64,000 nt of DNA from Mermis nigrescens (taxonomy: Eukaryota > Nematoda > Enoplea > Mermithida > Mermithidae): NCBI GenBank assembly GCA_036768485.1, contig JAVLUZ010000157.1:15689877-15753876 (forward strand), written 5' to 3'. This document shows, piece by piece, positions 1 to 12,700 of this stretch (its first letter is position 1; each line of letters starts with the position of its first letter). The notes beneath the pieces were generated by a model that saw only the letters and a list, made by a program, of their open reading frames with translations, was not told where the DNA came from and did no database searches. The translations under genes were made by a program, and so were the position numbers.

Positions 1-5
1 ATGTT

Positions 6-60
6 AGCTTACTGTAATGCTTATAAAAAGCTGTCAGCTTACTGTAATGCTTATAAAAAA
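6..60. repeat. two-copy tandem repeat, 30-bp period
   Basis: The string agcttactgtaatgcttat followed by aaaaa occurs at 6 and again at 36. The array is cut by the window start and may continue upstream. Confidence 0.7.
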
Positions 61-543
61 TCTTGAAATTTATGTCTAAAATTACGTGAAACAGACTGTA
101 GTTGTGTCTTATTTATGAACATATTTTGGTCGCAAGTTTTTTGTTCGGTAATGGCTGTGAAGCTACAATATATTAAAAAGTCAAAGAACTAGTCATGGGA
201 AAAAAGGAAAATACGATTCTTATGTGTGACGTTCTTAACCAGGAAATCATCAAAGTAAAACACTTTAGCAAATAAGGGAGTAAAGCAGCCAAAGATTACT
301 ACAGACAATGGAAGATCGATGAACATTGCAAAAAATGGTGTTTTTACCTTTTAGCCCTGCCATCAATTTTTTTGCCGTTTTTACTTTTAAAGGTTTTGAA
401 CCTGCCTCAGAAGTCTGTTATGTTCATCGTCATTGTCGAAGTGGAAAACTTTGGATTTTTTATTTTCTGCCTGATAATTATTTACAATAAATTTGATTTT
501 GGGCAAATATACATGCGTGCAATAACTATGAATCAGTAACAAG
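61..543. other. no recognisable feature
   Basis: AT-rich sequence with no ORF of note, no family match and no clear repeat. Confidence 0.5.
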
Positions 544-637
544 CGCGGGCATCATAATGCCCGTCACGGGCATTCTTCATAATGCCCGGGCTTTGTTCGT
601 AATGCCCGCATGTGCGGGCATTATGCAGAATGCCCGG
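544..637. repeat. palindrome-rich TAATGCCCG cluster
   Basis: The 9-10-mer taatgcccg and its reverse complement cgggcatta occur repeatedly, in both orientations, within 94 bp. Several units form perfect short inverted repeats such as gcccgcatgtgcgggc. It looks like a miniature version of the foldback minisatellites elsewhere in the window. Confidence 0.7.
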
Positions 638-1168
638 TTGCAACTCATAGATGCAAAACGCTAGGTTGGTTGGGGGAGGGTCCCAGAAATCAAAAACGGT
701 AACTTTAGCGTTCTCGCCTTTTTTGCTAGTAGAATGACTAAAATGGTCAAAATACCAATACAAAATGCTATTTTCCATTTTGTCTGCAGTATATCAATTC
801 AACATTAAAAAAATACAGAAATTAACCAATTTAGCGAAAATTTTATTTTTTTCGAAGACTATCTTGATACAATATTGGGCGCTTTTTTCGAAAAGTTTTG
901 GCATTATTACTGCTTTTGTCCTCAAAAATGACGGTGAAAATGTTATGTAGACTCAAAATCGCCGGACGACATCTGCCTGTTTGACCCTACACCGGAGGTA
1001 ATACTCCCTCACTCCCTAGATGTACGTGCAGCTCCATGTGGAAAATTCAATAAAATTTCAGGGATTGAATAACTGTCAGCTAATAACTATAACCTTACCT
1101 TCAAGGAAACGGTAACGTTCTAACAGTCCCGCGAGTCCCTAAAGCCTTGCCATCATACGTGTAACAGG
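638..1168. other. no recognisable feature
   Basis: AT-rich stretch with no supported gene or repeat boundary. A few G-runs occur near 670 and 1000. Confidence 0.45.
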
Positions 1169-1360
1169 CAGGGGCGGATTTAGGGGGTGGGGGACGGCTG
1201 CCCCTCATTGGCCCAAAATAGTGTGCAAATTAAGGATTTTTGAGTGATTTTTAGCGATTTTCGGGTTAAAACGGCTAATTTTTCCGCCCAAGTCAGAGTT
1301 CCGCCCCCCTCCCTTAGGGGTACCGCCCCCCCCCTTAGGAAAATCCTGGATCCGCCACTG
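1169..1360. mobile_element. hAT-type MITE with perfect 8-bp target-site duplication
   Basis: A 192-bp element running from CAGGGGCGGATTTAGG to its inverted end GGATCCGCCACTG. It is flanked by GTAACAGG at 1161-1168 and again at 1361-1368. An 8-bp duplication with CAG..GCGGAT ends is typical of hAT non-autonomous elements. No coding capacity. Related copies: 45972-46138, 22430-22766 and an end fragment near 62395-62452. Confidence 0.88.
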
Positions 1361-1364
1361 GTAA

Positions 1365-1560
1365 CAGGGGGATAGGGGAGGATCCCCCAATCAAAGTTGG
1401 TCGTCCCCCCCCATCCCCCCAAGGCCAGAAAATTTTCGACCCCCTTTCCGATTGTTGGATAAACTTGCGATTTTTTGCCATTTCTCGGTGTTTTTGACCA
1501 TTTTTGACCAAAAATCGGAGATCATTTACCTCCCTGAAAATGGCCGGGAATCCTCCACCC
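1365..1560. repeat. dispersed repeat, 'gatcccccaatcaaagttggtcg' family, copy 1
   Basis: It shares gatccccca...caaagt-ggtcgt, the C-rich runs and gaaaattt with 7737-7935 and with 23966-24160. All three also share a core like tttttgaccaaaaatcggag. Its boundaries are approximate. No coding potential. Confidence 0.6.
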
Positions 1561-1770
1561 TAAATTTTGAGCCGTTTACACGTATTCTCACCATCTCAAC
1601 GATTCCACCGTCTCTTGATCTACACTCCCACAAATAATCATAGTTCCAACAGTACCACTACTCCCAATAGTCTTCCTGTCCCAACCGACCTATGGTCCTA
1701 GCAGTTCCACCGTCCCAACAATCCCCTCAGTCCCAACAGTTTCACCATCACGTGCATATGAGTGAACCAA
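1545..1770. repeat. degenerate minisatellite, tcccaac/ttccaccg units
   Basis: Imperfect repeats of the type gtcccaacagttccaccgtc. Units of the opposite orientation (gggacngttgg-like) lie at 4470-4690, so the two may be the arms of an old foldback element that now contains other insertions. This pairing is an inference from degenerate units. Confidence 0.45.
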
Positions 1771-1804
1771 GCTGATCGCACTTTTGGTGTCACGTAACCT
1801 TTTG

Positions 1805-2262
1805 CCAGGGGTCACAACACGGTTTTTTTGTATTCGGCAAAGATTTTTCCCGATGTACAAAGTCTTCTCGGGACCGTGTCTGTACATGTACAAAGGTTTT
1901 TGGGAAGACAAAAACTGCAAAAAGAGGTGTGAAATTCGCAAAAATTTTCAGCGCTTCGCCCCGAAATAGGTAATTGTGTGTTCTATATATCTTTATAATA
2001 GCAAAAATTGCATTTCTAAAGAAAAATGTCAAATTTTTCGGCTCTTCGCGTCGCATCAAGACAATTCTTACTGATTTTCGCCCCTCAGAAACCCAGAATT
2101 TAGCTAAAATACACTACAAAACTCTGTTTTTACCATGCTAAAATCGCTGCAGTACCATATTACAGTACCCAAAAATTTGTGTGTACAAAATGTACAAAGA
2201 CTTCTAGGAACTATTTTTGTATATGTACAACGGGACCTTGTACCTTGTACAAAATAAAGCAC
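1805..2262 (+). repeat. dispersed repeat with TGTACATGTACAAA ends, copy A
   Basis: About 460 bp beginning cacggtttttttgtattcgg. It contains tgtacatgtacaaa near both ends and a cgcttcgc hairpin remnant in the middle. A full-length copy lies inverted at 23208-23642. The two match along their whole length with scattered substitutions, so the family is moderately old. Confidence 0.75.
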
Positions 2263-2509
2263 TGGGACACAAGCATACTCTTAGTTTTCATGCAAATGAA
2301 ACATTGTTAGAAAATTATTTGAAAACGGAATTGATTCATATTTAATAAAAATTCTTCATAACTACCATCTATCTTTAAAAAGGCTTTTTAATGACAAGGT
2401 TATGAACAGGAAAATGAATTAAAGATCTCATTTTTTGGAGACTCATTGAGACAACTTGCTAATTCTGCTTTATAGGTTCGTCTAAGTATTAATTTGGACC
2501 TTATTCAGC

Positions 2510-2765
2510 TAGCACCAGGAGCCTCCAACAGGGGGGTTAGAGGGTATGCACCCCCAGAGGACCGAATACCCTCCAGAAAACTGAATACCCTCAGAATTCA
2601 ATTTTCGATTTTTTTTCGCAATTTTTTGATGCTTATGGATAGTACTCGATGAGAAACGTTTAAAAATGGTGTTCTTTGGCCATACCACCGATTTGAGGGC
2701 CATTGTTTGACCTTTGAAAAATCTTGCACCCCCTTAAGAATTTTGGTGCTGCCCGCCTATACTTA
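2510..2765 (+). repeat. dispersed repeat, GATGAGAAACGT family, copy 1
   Basis: It contains tcgatgagaaacgtttaaaa, atggtgttctttggccatac and ggtgctgcccgcctat. The same order is found at 46765-47000 and 61995-62265 (same strand), and in reverse at 24150-24475 and 63160-63405. The C/G-rich ends (acccccagag...) look like decayed terminal repeats. Non-coding. Confidence 0.75.
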
Positions 2766-2854
2766 TGACACCAAAGCAAAAGGTTACGTGACATCCGGAT
2801 ATTATGTATCACAATCGCTAAATCCATTTTTTCCATTCTGCAAATAACTATTTT

Positions 2855-4350
2855 TAACTTCTGTTTCTTCTTACGAGTATGCTTGTTAAGATGGTTTGTA
2901 ATTTATTTGCGTTCAAAATAGCCAAACGAATGGTTTCTCAAGAGCCATCCGAGCTCCGACTCTAAGCTTACTTTACGATTAATCCTAGTGGTTTGCAATG
3001 AAAAAATATGCAGAACATAGACATTTCAGCGCGGAGCACCGAAAAAATTTGACACACCCACATGCCTTATCAAAACTTGGGCTGTTTAAAAGATTGTGCC
3101 ACATCTGTTCGAATGTCCCATCTCTTCGAAGGTTCCAACTCTTCGAATGTCTCATCTCATCGAATGTCCGACCTCGTCGAATTTCTCATCTCTTCTAACG
3201 TCGTCCCACTTCTGCTAACGGCACACCTCTTCGAACGGCTCACCTCTTCGAAATTCCTACCTCTTCGAATGTCCCATCTAATCGCATGTCCCATCCCACC
3301 GAATGTCCCACTTCTTCGAAAATCCTAATTCATCACTTAGCGATTCATGCTACCTCTTTTGTGTGTTTCGCTTTTTTGTCTTATTTTTCAGTGTGATAAT
3401 TATATGATTTTTAGATGTAAAGTTCGATCGGCATTAGCAGATCTTGATTTTTTTTTATAAATTTTTTACTGATGAATTAATTTATTTTCTGAAGAATATG
3501 GTTGCCGTGGCAGAAGTATGAGCGTTATGAAATATAAATGTTTCAAATGCAATCACGGTTTTTCTAATGTTACAATAAGGTTTGTGATCTTGCTGTCATA
3601 GGAAAAACTAACGAAGTCATAATGCCATTTAATTTAAGAAAGGTGTATTACTGCTCAAAATGAAATCAGTCATTTGGGTGTACGTGATGTGGTTCTTTAA
3701 TTGTATAACATTCGAAAATCTGAAATTATGAAAACTAAGTCATGACAAACCAACGAACCACAATTTAATTTTAAAAAGCAAGATACTGCTGACAACACAT
3801 TCATGTCTATCCAATCAGATGCACAACATATTGTAGATATCTTTGAATATCAATCAACAGAATATCGATAACGTTCGTAGAGTTTGTACATTCCAAGAAT
3901 TGAGACATTCGAGGAGGTTGGACTTGGACGTTCGAAGAGATGGGACATGCGATGAAGTGGGATTAGTTGAGACAATTATTTTCATTTTGTGTAATTATTC
4001 GAAGAAGTGGGACGTTCGAAGAGATGGGACATTCGAAGAGGTGGGATTTTCCGTCTTATTTAATTTTCATATTACATCACTTTGCGAACACCCGAGACGT
4101 TCGAAAGATGGAACTTTCGAAGAGGTTGGACGTTCGAAGAAATGAAACATTCGACGAAGTGGGACTGTGCCGTTTAGAACACAAGAATAACACAACCGGC
4201 GCATAAAAATATCGTTTTGTTAGGGCGTCTTAACATCTGGTTTTGTAACCTTTCAAACGAGAAGTCTTTTTAAAAAAAATGAATGCAAATACATTACAAA
4301 CCATTTTATCGAGTTTACGAAAAAACAGAAAGAGTTAGCAGTCAGAGTGG
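2855..4350. mobile_element. foldback element 1 (inverted TTCGAAYGTCCCAYCTC minisatellite arms)
   Basis: The outer ends are inverted: gatggtttgtaatttatttg near 2890, against its reverse complement around 4290-4310. Inside them the left arm (3108-3326) is a tandem array of ttcgaatgtcccatctc-like units of about 20 bp. The right arm (3902-4172) is the same unit in reverse orientation (gacgttcgaagaggtgggac). The spacer (about 3330-3890) shows no ORF. The element could fold into one long stem. No transposase is present. Confidence 0.8.
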
Positions 4351-4469
4351 AAAACAACAATACGGAAGTATATCACGATTCTAAAAACTAATCTACATAG
4401 TTATAAGTGTAAATGAGCTCAATTCCACCTGTTGATGCTGAGCAAATTTGTTTCGATCAAAGCAACATG

Positions 4470-4699
4470 ATAGGACATTTGGAATGGTGGGACTTTTGAT
4501 ATTAGTGGGACAGTCGATATGGTGATACTGTTGGTATGATTGGACTGTTGGATCGATGGAAATGCAGGGACTAGTTGAATTGTTTGCATTCTTGGTGGGG
4601 CTGATGGTATGATGGAACTTGTGAGACGATGGAGACGTAATCAATAAAACAAGCTGATGCGACTGTCGAAACAGTATGATCGTCGGGTATGCGGAATGG
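4470..4699. repeat. degenerate minisatellite, GGGAC/GTTGG units
   Basis: Loose repeats such as ggtgggactt, gtgggacagtcgatatggtg and tgttggtatgattggactgttgg. They are oriented opposite to the similar array at 1545-1770. Confidence 0.45.
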
Positions 4700-5069
4700 G
4701 ACGTTTTGGCGCCGCCATTTTGGCGCCACACTCTTTGTTATATTATTAATTGTTTACATTTCATTTATGATTAAAGTATAATACAGATTCTGAAAGCCCA
4801 TTCAATTCTCTACGTGAGCGTATAAATTACTCTATAATATATTTAAATTTATTGCGATAATTAAATGCATCTAAAAATACACTGGATTTTCTGCAGTTTT
4901 TCAGTCGTACACAAATGAATACTCATCGAATCGAAAAGAACAATATGCTATTTTGTAGCTTGTAGAACCTGCTTTCTGAATTTATAATTCATTTCAAAAT
5001 TGCTTCAAAATTGATTTAGTTAGAAAAATTTATAAGTTGCTGGCGCCAAAACGGCGGCGCCAAAATGTC
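4700..5069. mobile_element. short inverted-repeat element with TTTTGGCGCC ends
   Basis: It starts gacgttttggcgccgccat with a second ttttggcgcca, and ends tggcgccaaaacggcggcg then ccaaaatgtc. The ends are about 30-bp inverted repeats, each built from two ggcgcc palindromes. The 300-bp interior is AT-rich without an ORF. No clean target-site duplication was seen. Confidence 0.65.
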
Positions 5070-6539
5070 GTAGACCCTTGGGTGTGGGACGGAAGGACTC
5101 GTCGTGGAAATTGTTGCACCTTCAGGGCTTCTGGCCGGATTTTAGGGACGATACCGTAAATTCGTGCTTACAAAGTCAGTAGCTTATAAATAAAATGCAC
5201 GTTATTGAAGCAAATCGCGCGTTTGAATTCAGGGGCGTAATTGTTCTTAGTACTGATTGATATTGAAATTATAAAACATGCAAATGAAATTTCCAATATT
5301 GTTAGGCCTATCGTTGCTACGCGGATATTTATTTACGAATAAATATTTGACATATAAGTCCTCGGTGCAATGCAGCCCACACGCTTTTGTACATATTTTG
5401 TCGCTTAGTCTGATTTGCCTATCACCAACCAGACTACCTACCGCATTTTTCGCGTTTAGCCGGCTCAGCTTTTATGTTTTGCTTTTCCTGTGTAGGTGTT
5501 TCGACACGAAGTGCTTATTATCCTTTTCTTCTGTGCTTCTAATGTGTACGCAGTCATATTGAACGCATTATATTAGAATAACGATTTCTTATAATCTGAC
5601 CGCTTTTTTGCCTACATCATGCATACTCGTGTCAATAAATTGAGACTTTGAAATATGAACAAATTTAATTTTATGCTAAACTTACTTTTTGCTAATTCAT
5701 CTTCTGTTGCTTAACGCCGATGTACACCTGTAATACTTAATATTTTTTATCAAATTATGGTTTGCTAGGGCGTCATGGCCACGAAAAGAGCACTGGTTGG
5801 ATTGACAAGCGCCGCTAGAACGACATGCGAAACGGATTTAGTAAATTTAATTTCTTTGTTATTGTTTTTTGAAAGCGTCTTTTGATTTGTTCATTTTGCG
5901 CTGAAACGATTATTTTATATACATGAATTTTATTAGATTCCACTATTCACAAAATGAAGTCTTATAAATACGACTAGGCTTTGCTTTAGTCAAACTAGTC
6001 AAACTGATGTCTGTTACAGTAAGATTAATTTCTCATAAAACTCGGGCTACTTACGGCTCCTACCAAATATTCGTTCCGCTACATTTCACCCCTTAATATT
6101 GCTTGCCTCTTTTATTTTTTAATGGCAATCCGTCTGCAAAGGCTTGCTTCCGCAATCATTGCTCTCCAAGTCGTCCACCAAACGATATGCCTAAAAAGCT
6201 TTGACAGTTTCACCTGAATCGTATTGCATTTAGGTAAAATTACTTTCGAGAATAAAAAAAGTCAAAATCTCATATTTTAGTCTCGAAAATCATTTCTAAA
6301 CGTTTATTGTAGTTCTTTTTTAAACGTACTTCTAGAATTGTCAAATAGTGCGACTAGCTGCTTTTGCTTCTTTCTACTACTTTTATGCTAGTCATTCTAA
6401 TGGGGACTTGACAAGGTTAAAAGGTGCATTTATCGAATCCGATCATATTTATTCAACGAGATATTGCTCGTTTTGTAATTTTTATCCATTCATAGCAATA
6501 GAAGACTTGATTTAATTTTGTTTAATGTTGTTCTGGCAG
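5070..6539. other. upstream flank or intron, no recognisable feature
   Basis: It lies directly 5' of the C1 exon and presumably is intron. A 94-codon open frame at 5278-5562 is hydrophobic but has no family resemblance and AT-driven composition. I see no exon encoding the known N-terminal UNC-13 domains. Confidence 0.5.
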
Positions 6540-6759
6540 AAGATGCACGTGTACCGCAAGACGCTTCAAGCTCTGATTTATCCCGTATCAGTATCAACTC
6601 CGCACAACCTGCAAGTATGGACAGCAACATCGCCTGCTTACTGTGTCGAGTGCGAAGGACTGCTTTGGGGTTTGGCTTTCCAGGGCCTTCGATGTTCTGA
6701 TTGCGGCGCTAAATGTCACGATAAATGCAAAGATCTTATGAATGCGGACTGTTTGCAGC
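6540..6759 (+). CDS. unc-13: unc-13 exon 1 of window: C1 diacylglycerol/phorbol-ester-binding domain
   Basis: The exon starts after the acceptor ttctggcag and ends before the donor gtatga (phase 1, completing an Arg codon with exon 2). The translation begins [15 protein letters not shown], a conserved run just before C1. The C1 core [14 protein letters not shown]...CxxC...C follows the family spacing H-x12-C-x2-C-x13-C-x2-C-x4-H-x2-C-x7-C exactly. It ends in NADCLQR. The proline and the Gln-Gly of the ligand-binding loops are present, so diacylglycerol binding is expected. The reading frame stays open past the donor to a stop near 6798, but that extension has no similarity to the family and is intronic. 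Confidence 0.96.
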
Positions 6760-9700
6760 GTATGACACAAAATTTAAAACGCACTTCAATTATTAAGTGA
6801 TAATTAAAATTTAAATGTAAAAATAAATTAAATGAATTATTCCTTCACGAAACGGCAATCTTTGGGTTTAGATTGATAAAGCATTGTATGCATCCTTTAA
6901 AAAATATACATACAAGTTACTGCAGACGATTCACTTGCGAAATATAGCTCGAAGCAGAGGCAGGATTTTTATACGGGAGGCACACAACAATTTTTTAAAG
7001 ACTGTTGCATTAAAAGCTTTGTTTTGCATTGCAACTGGACGAATTTCATGCTTATTTTATTTTAATTTTATACATACACAGTACGCCTTGCCCACTAGCG
7101 GATTCAGGTACAAAGTCTTGGGGCGGTCCAAATTTTATAAATATCAGTTTGGTTATAAATACTCGTACATATAACTACCTGGCAACTTCGTTATCCAGAT
7201 GTTTCGGGTAGCCGGGTACACTAAGTAGGATCTACATAAGATGAGAATGCAAGGGGAGCCCTCTGTTGTACGTTGAATATATTTTGTACGCCCAAGCGCC
7301 CCAGCGGGGTTTGGGACAGAACCTCGAAAAACTTGTAGAATGCGGACTTCGATTTTGTTGAATCGTAACAATAAAACTTACAAATAATCGGCCGAATTTC
7401 GGTTCTGAATTTGCTTGTCGTTAATAGATGTGAAATGCGTTTTCTGAGCAGAAACGCGTTTTTCGACTTCTGCTGTGTGGTGCAGCAAATGGTTGCCGTC
7501 AATAAGTACGCAAAAATTTATAATGAAAATTTTGTTCTTACGGTTTTCAGATCGAATTTGTGTCCCTTTCAGTTCAGAAATCAGAATAAGCGTGAGACAG
7601 AAGAAAATAGGGTCATCTTTACCAATTAAAACAGACTTATACGTCCTTATAAAGCAAGGTAAACAAAGCGCAAAATTGTCAAATAGGCACGAAATGATTT
7701 TCACGCTTTTACCATGATGTTTGACAAGCATTTAGAGCAGACGGGGATCCCCCACTCAAAGTCGGTCGTTCCCCCATACCCTCGAAGTCTGAAAATTTTA
7801 CCCCCCTCGATTTAAGGCAAAAACTTGTGTCATCAGCCATTTTATGTGTTTTTTTGTTGTCATTTTTGACCGAAAATCGGAAATTGTTTAAGCCCTACGT
7901 TAAAAATAGCCGTGGATCCGTCCCAGAATTATGAGCTGTTGCATTGCGTGTATAATCTAGAGTTTCATTCAGTGGACAAGTAGTACATTAAATCACTAAA
8001 TTAGCGTTAAGCGCTGAAATATTTTAGCCCAAAACTTCGGAGGTACGCTCTTCTGTACCCCACTGGCAATGCACTTGGTTCTAAGTTTTTCCATGGAAGC
8101 TTATGAAACGATTAAGCTAAGAATTTCTGCAAATAATAAATATCACGAAATATGCTGCTACTAAAACATTGAGCACAAAGTTGATCTTTTTAGATCAATT
8201 TTAAGCACTTACTGTAAAAGTAATATGATATTTTTTAATTAGAAATTTTCTCTTCTTTTTAAACTATTGACACAAGTTAACAATATCGCTGGATTAATAC
8301 TTATTCATAATCATGTTTACACGCTACTCGAATTGATAAATTACATCTGAGATAGATTGCTTCCTGTTGATGACGTTCTGCAGTAAGTGAAGTTGAAAAA
8401 ATGGATGAATTGCGATTTTTCGCGATAACACATCTTTATTGACGTTAAGAGCTTAAGATTTATCTCTGTTGCTAGAATCTGTTCTTCAGGCTTCAGGCTT
8501 CTGTTCCACATTATTTTTTAAGGTGCCATCACTAAGAACCTGAAGCATAATGACAAAATAACGAATATTATGGCAGCAATGATGGAAATCATGAGGGTTC
8601 GCCTTAGCACACGACCAGAATTATTTCACTTCGTCAGGTTGCTCTACATATACACATTAATTTCTGTATGGACATTAGGCATGTTTTGAAGTGATTGGAA
8701 ATTTTTTTGGCAAATCTTCAAAAGAGATTGTAACTTTGATTCGCAAACGATCCCAAATATCGTGTTTATAATCAAACAATGTTGTTAGTACATGCGATAG
8801 CGAATTTTTAATACACATATTGCATGCACTTAGTTGTCAATTAATTATTAATTAATTAATGTATTTATTTAATCGTGAATTTTTCATTATTATGTATGTT
8901 TTGTTTTTCTTTTTTATTTCCAAGTGACTCTTTTACGCAAATTTTGAAGGTATATAAACTGATTCTATAAAATATTCTACAAATGACATTCTTCGAAAAT
9001 TTGCAAAAAAAGAGTCGTTCGAGACAGATCAGATCGACTGCTTAGTAGTGCCTTTTACTATTTGTAGAGATGTCTTTCAAGTAAGCGAAGAAGTTTACAT
9101 CGACTATTTGGAACAAGTGAAGCAGATCATTTTGCAGGGCACTTGCAAGTGGAATGCCACATTAACTCTCACAGGTTCATTAGTTAAAGTTTGCATAGTC
9201 ATGCAAGAGCGTTCTAACCACAAATGCACAGCGCTGATCTGAGGGGGTTCAGCCGATCTGATTGAGTCAGTCAATCAGCTTTTTCTAAACTAAAATCGTA
9301 TCAAAAGCTGCTATAAATGCTAAAATAGCGTAAAAACTACGTTAATACCCAGTTGCTGTTAAATTTAAAGCACTTTTTAAGAAAAATTTTGATTTCCTTC
9401 CATTTCTTGCCTTGATTGTTCCTTATTTTCTCCAAAAAATTCCCAATTTATCTATTCTCAAACCCTCTCATCTCGTGCATGTCTGTTGTAACTAATTCTA
9501 TAACATAAAATAAATGAGTCAATATAAATATACCAAAAAATTATAAATTATAATCAAGCTATAGCTTAACACGTCGTATTTTCTTTGATTTATTCAGAAT
9601 ATTGCTGATTTATCAATGCGTACCATAAATAAAGCAGTCGTAGCCCTTTTCAAAATTATTTTATAGCAAATTATTGAACTCGGTATTTTAATTTATTCAC

Positions 9701-12700
9701 AAAAACTCATGAAGTCTGGCCTAGTGTTTAAAAAAAATAAAATCGCGTGAAGACTGATTAATTTTTTTTGCAATTTTGAGTTGTCGACGCTCAGGGTCTG
9801 ATAGCTAAGGACCGAACGGGGACTAGTGACCCTTACGTGACGGTGCAAATCGGAAAAATGAAGAAGCGGACACGAACGATTCGTCAAGACCTTAATCCTG
9901 TCTGGAATGAAACATTTACATTTGTATGTCACAGCGCTACGGACTTGATTATTATTCGAGTTTGGTAAGTCGAAAAATTTCATTCTTGTAAAACGTCGCA
10001 ATTTTTCGGAATTACTTCAATAAGTACAATAAAAACCTCTAGTAACTTACAGTGGCGGATCTAGGATTTTCCTAGGGGGCGGTATCCCAACTTTTCCAAA
10101 ATACAGTCAAAAATAGGTCCAAAAATTTGCCCTTAACGCGCGAAATGGCGTTTTTTCGGTGTTTTACGTTTTATACTTTTACTTAAAATCACTTTTGACG
10201 CAATATTTTTCTGAAAATTTTGAAATTTTCGACAATTTTGTGCGAACAAATCATTAAATTTATTTGACGTTAACAAAAAGCTGGCGCGAAGCGCCGGTAA
10301 ATTTGTGAAAATAAGGCGAATAGACGTCTAGAAGCATGATTTACTGCTCGATTTCCTGTATTTAAAGCATTTGATGCGAAACATCGAAATTTTTAATTGA
10401 AAATAGAAGAAAACTATGCAAAAATAGCTATTTCTGCTGTTAAAATTGTTTTGAAACCTACATGAACAGAAAATGGCTTACAGGTCGCCAAGAAAGTAAA
10501 TAAATGTCATTAAAAAAGGTTAAAGAAAGTCTTTTCACCCACACGTGGGTATTACCCGCAAATAAATATCCGGAAAAATTCGAGAAATTATGGTCACTGA
10601 TGGCCAAAAATCATTGCAAATTGCATATCCATTCTTTATCTCGCCAAATATTTTTGACTACCTAAAAATTTTCTACGTCGATATTCCACGATAAATGTGA
10701 TTAGGTATTTTTTCAATGAATAAGATGAAGAAGTATTTAACGGGAAATATATTCATTTCAAATGAACATCTTATTTAATTAGTCTCCGCTACTATGCTGA
10801 AATCTTCAGCTAAATTAGCCGAAATATTCAGGGATGAAGATTACGATCTGAAAAGCAAGCTTAGACAGAAGCTGACCAGAGAACCGGACGAATTCCTGGG
10901 GCAAACCATTATCGAACTAAGGAAGATTGTTGGTGAAATGGACGTCTGGTACGACTTAGGTATGCGTAAAATCCCCGTCGACGACAAAAAACCGATAAAA
11001 TCGGGAAAGCAGATAAATGTTTATGGCAGATCTACTATCTTAGGGGCAATAAAGACTAATTAAATTACAATTAGGTTAGCGCTGGCTAACGTAAACGTCA
11101 TTTAAATATCGTTAATTTTTAAATCGCATTTTCCGCTATTATATTCGGTATAGGCTTTCGTTTTTTTCAAATGTTCTTGTAGGAAATTTTGTGATAAACC
11201 TCAAAATGCAGCTTAAAATCCACTGGCATTAATATTAAGGTTAAAAATCAAAATTAACGTCATTTCCAAATTTTTTCCTTGACAAGAAAAGTCAGAACAT
11301 TTTTTCACTGTGAAAAGTATTCCACCAAAGTTTCAAGGAGAACGCTTCATTATCCATCAACTAACGATGTTTTGACGATTGCCAGCCTTGAATTAGATAC
11401 AGATAATTTGGATTCGTTAATTCTGTTCTTTTATAAGTCTGAACAGTCTCTATCGCTGAATAAACAATAATAATAGCATTATGTGCACACAAGTCGATTT
11501 GAGCAGATGAAAATGATGGAAAGTTCAATTTTGAGTATATTGTTGAAAATAATTCGATTAATTTACGAATCTGATGAAAGTCAAAATCTAAATGTCTTGC
11601 TTTAGCTTCAGTGACTTTCAGTGACAAACATGCACGTATGGGGTTGGAGATACCCCCAGAATGGAAAAATAGGAAATTTTTATGGGAAAATGAGGCAAAA
11701 TGACCGTAAAAACCGGATGAAAATCGAAAATTTTCTTAAAAGGTGCTTAAAATTTACCATAAACTATGTAATAACGAAGTTTTAACACTTTTTTTAGCGC
11801 TTATATCAGTTTTTGATGTCATTTTCGCCCAAAAAAGTTTAATTGTTTTTTCCCCCAGAACGGCTGAACCCCCTTCCCCTTGATCGGCCATGCTGTGTGT
11901 CTATGGTGACAACCTTCTTGTATGAAATGGTGTGATTTTTAAACCTTATATAAAACTTTCAAAATGTTTGATTCTCCCTTGTTAGATTGCTTCAATTTAC
12001 TTTTTTCTCATTCTACTGAATTTATTAAGAACAAAGGACCGACAAATCAGACGTAAGTGGGGCTATTCATTTAAAGATGAGCGTGGAAATCAAAGGAGAA
12101 GAGAAGGTCGCTCCATATTACGTACAGTACACATGCCTTCACGAACATATCTTTCAATACTATTGCAATAGAGAAGGGGGAATGGTAAAACTGCCAGAAA
12201 TCGATGTGAGTAGAAAAACGCTTCATATTATTTTTGATTAGTAATAGCTCGTTCGATATTTCTGGATCAAAAATCAAGAACTACTGTCGAACGTTCTAAA
12301 CGGACTTCCATGCTCAGATAAAATTCAGTTTAGGTCGTTTTTTCTTGAAAATTTCAGGCTATCTTTACACCCATGCATCATGAAAAATCTGATACTTTGT
12401 AGACAGCAGGATGTCACGGCTAGTATTATTTTGGCAGCCTAAAAATAAGTAAAATATGATATTGGTATGACTCATCCAATTTTAATATAATATTAATACG
12501 ATATTACTTTATTTTTAGCGCATACCAATAATATACTTGGGTACCCCCGACATAAGTCTACCCCCTACAGCTATAATGGGACACATCAACGAGGTGCGGT
12601 TTTTTTAAAAGATAGATAATAAAAAATTCGCCGTACATCTTTTTTGTTTTCCTTTACACTCAATTTCCAATGTGTAACGAGTGTGTAAAGTTTTGGTTTA

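Noticed and set aside
3108..3326. CRISPR-like array
   Set aside because: Units are contiguous, degenerate and without unique spacers, in a eukaryotic intron-rich context; it is a minisatellite.
5278..5562. 94-codon hydrophobic frame
   Set aside because: AT-rich composition explains the Leu/Phe/Ser content. No signal-plus-domain pattern and no neighbouring exons.
7221..7731. Overlapping frames of about 90-117 codons on both strands in the first intron
   Set aside because: No conserved motif, mutually overlapping, and no splice partner in phase.
8986..9067. Open stretch before exon 3 as additional coding sequence
   Set aside because: The acceptor tttgtag at 9067 gives the correct phase with exon 2. 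Upstream residues do not resemble the family.
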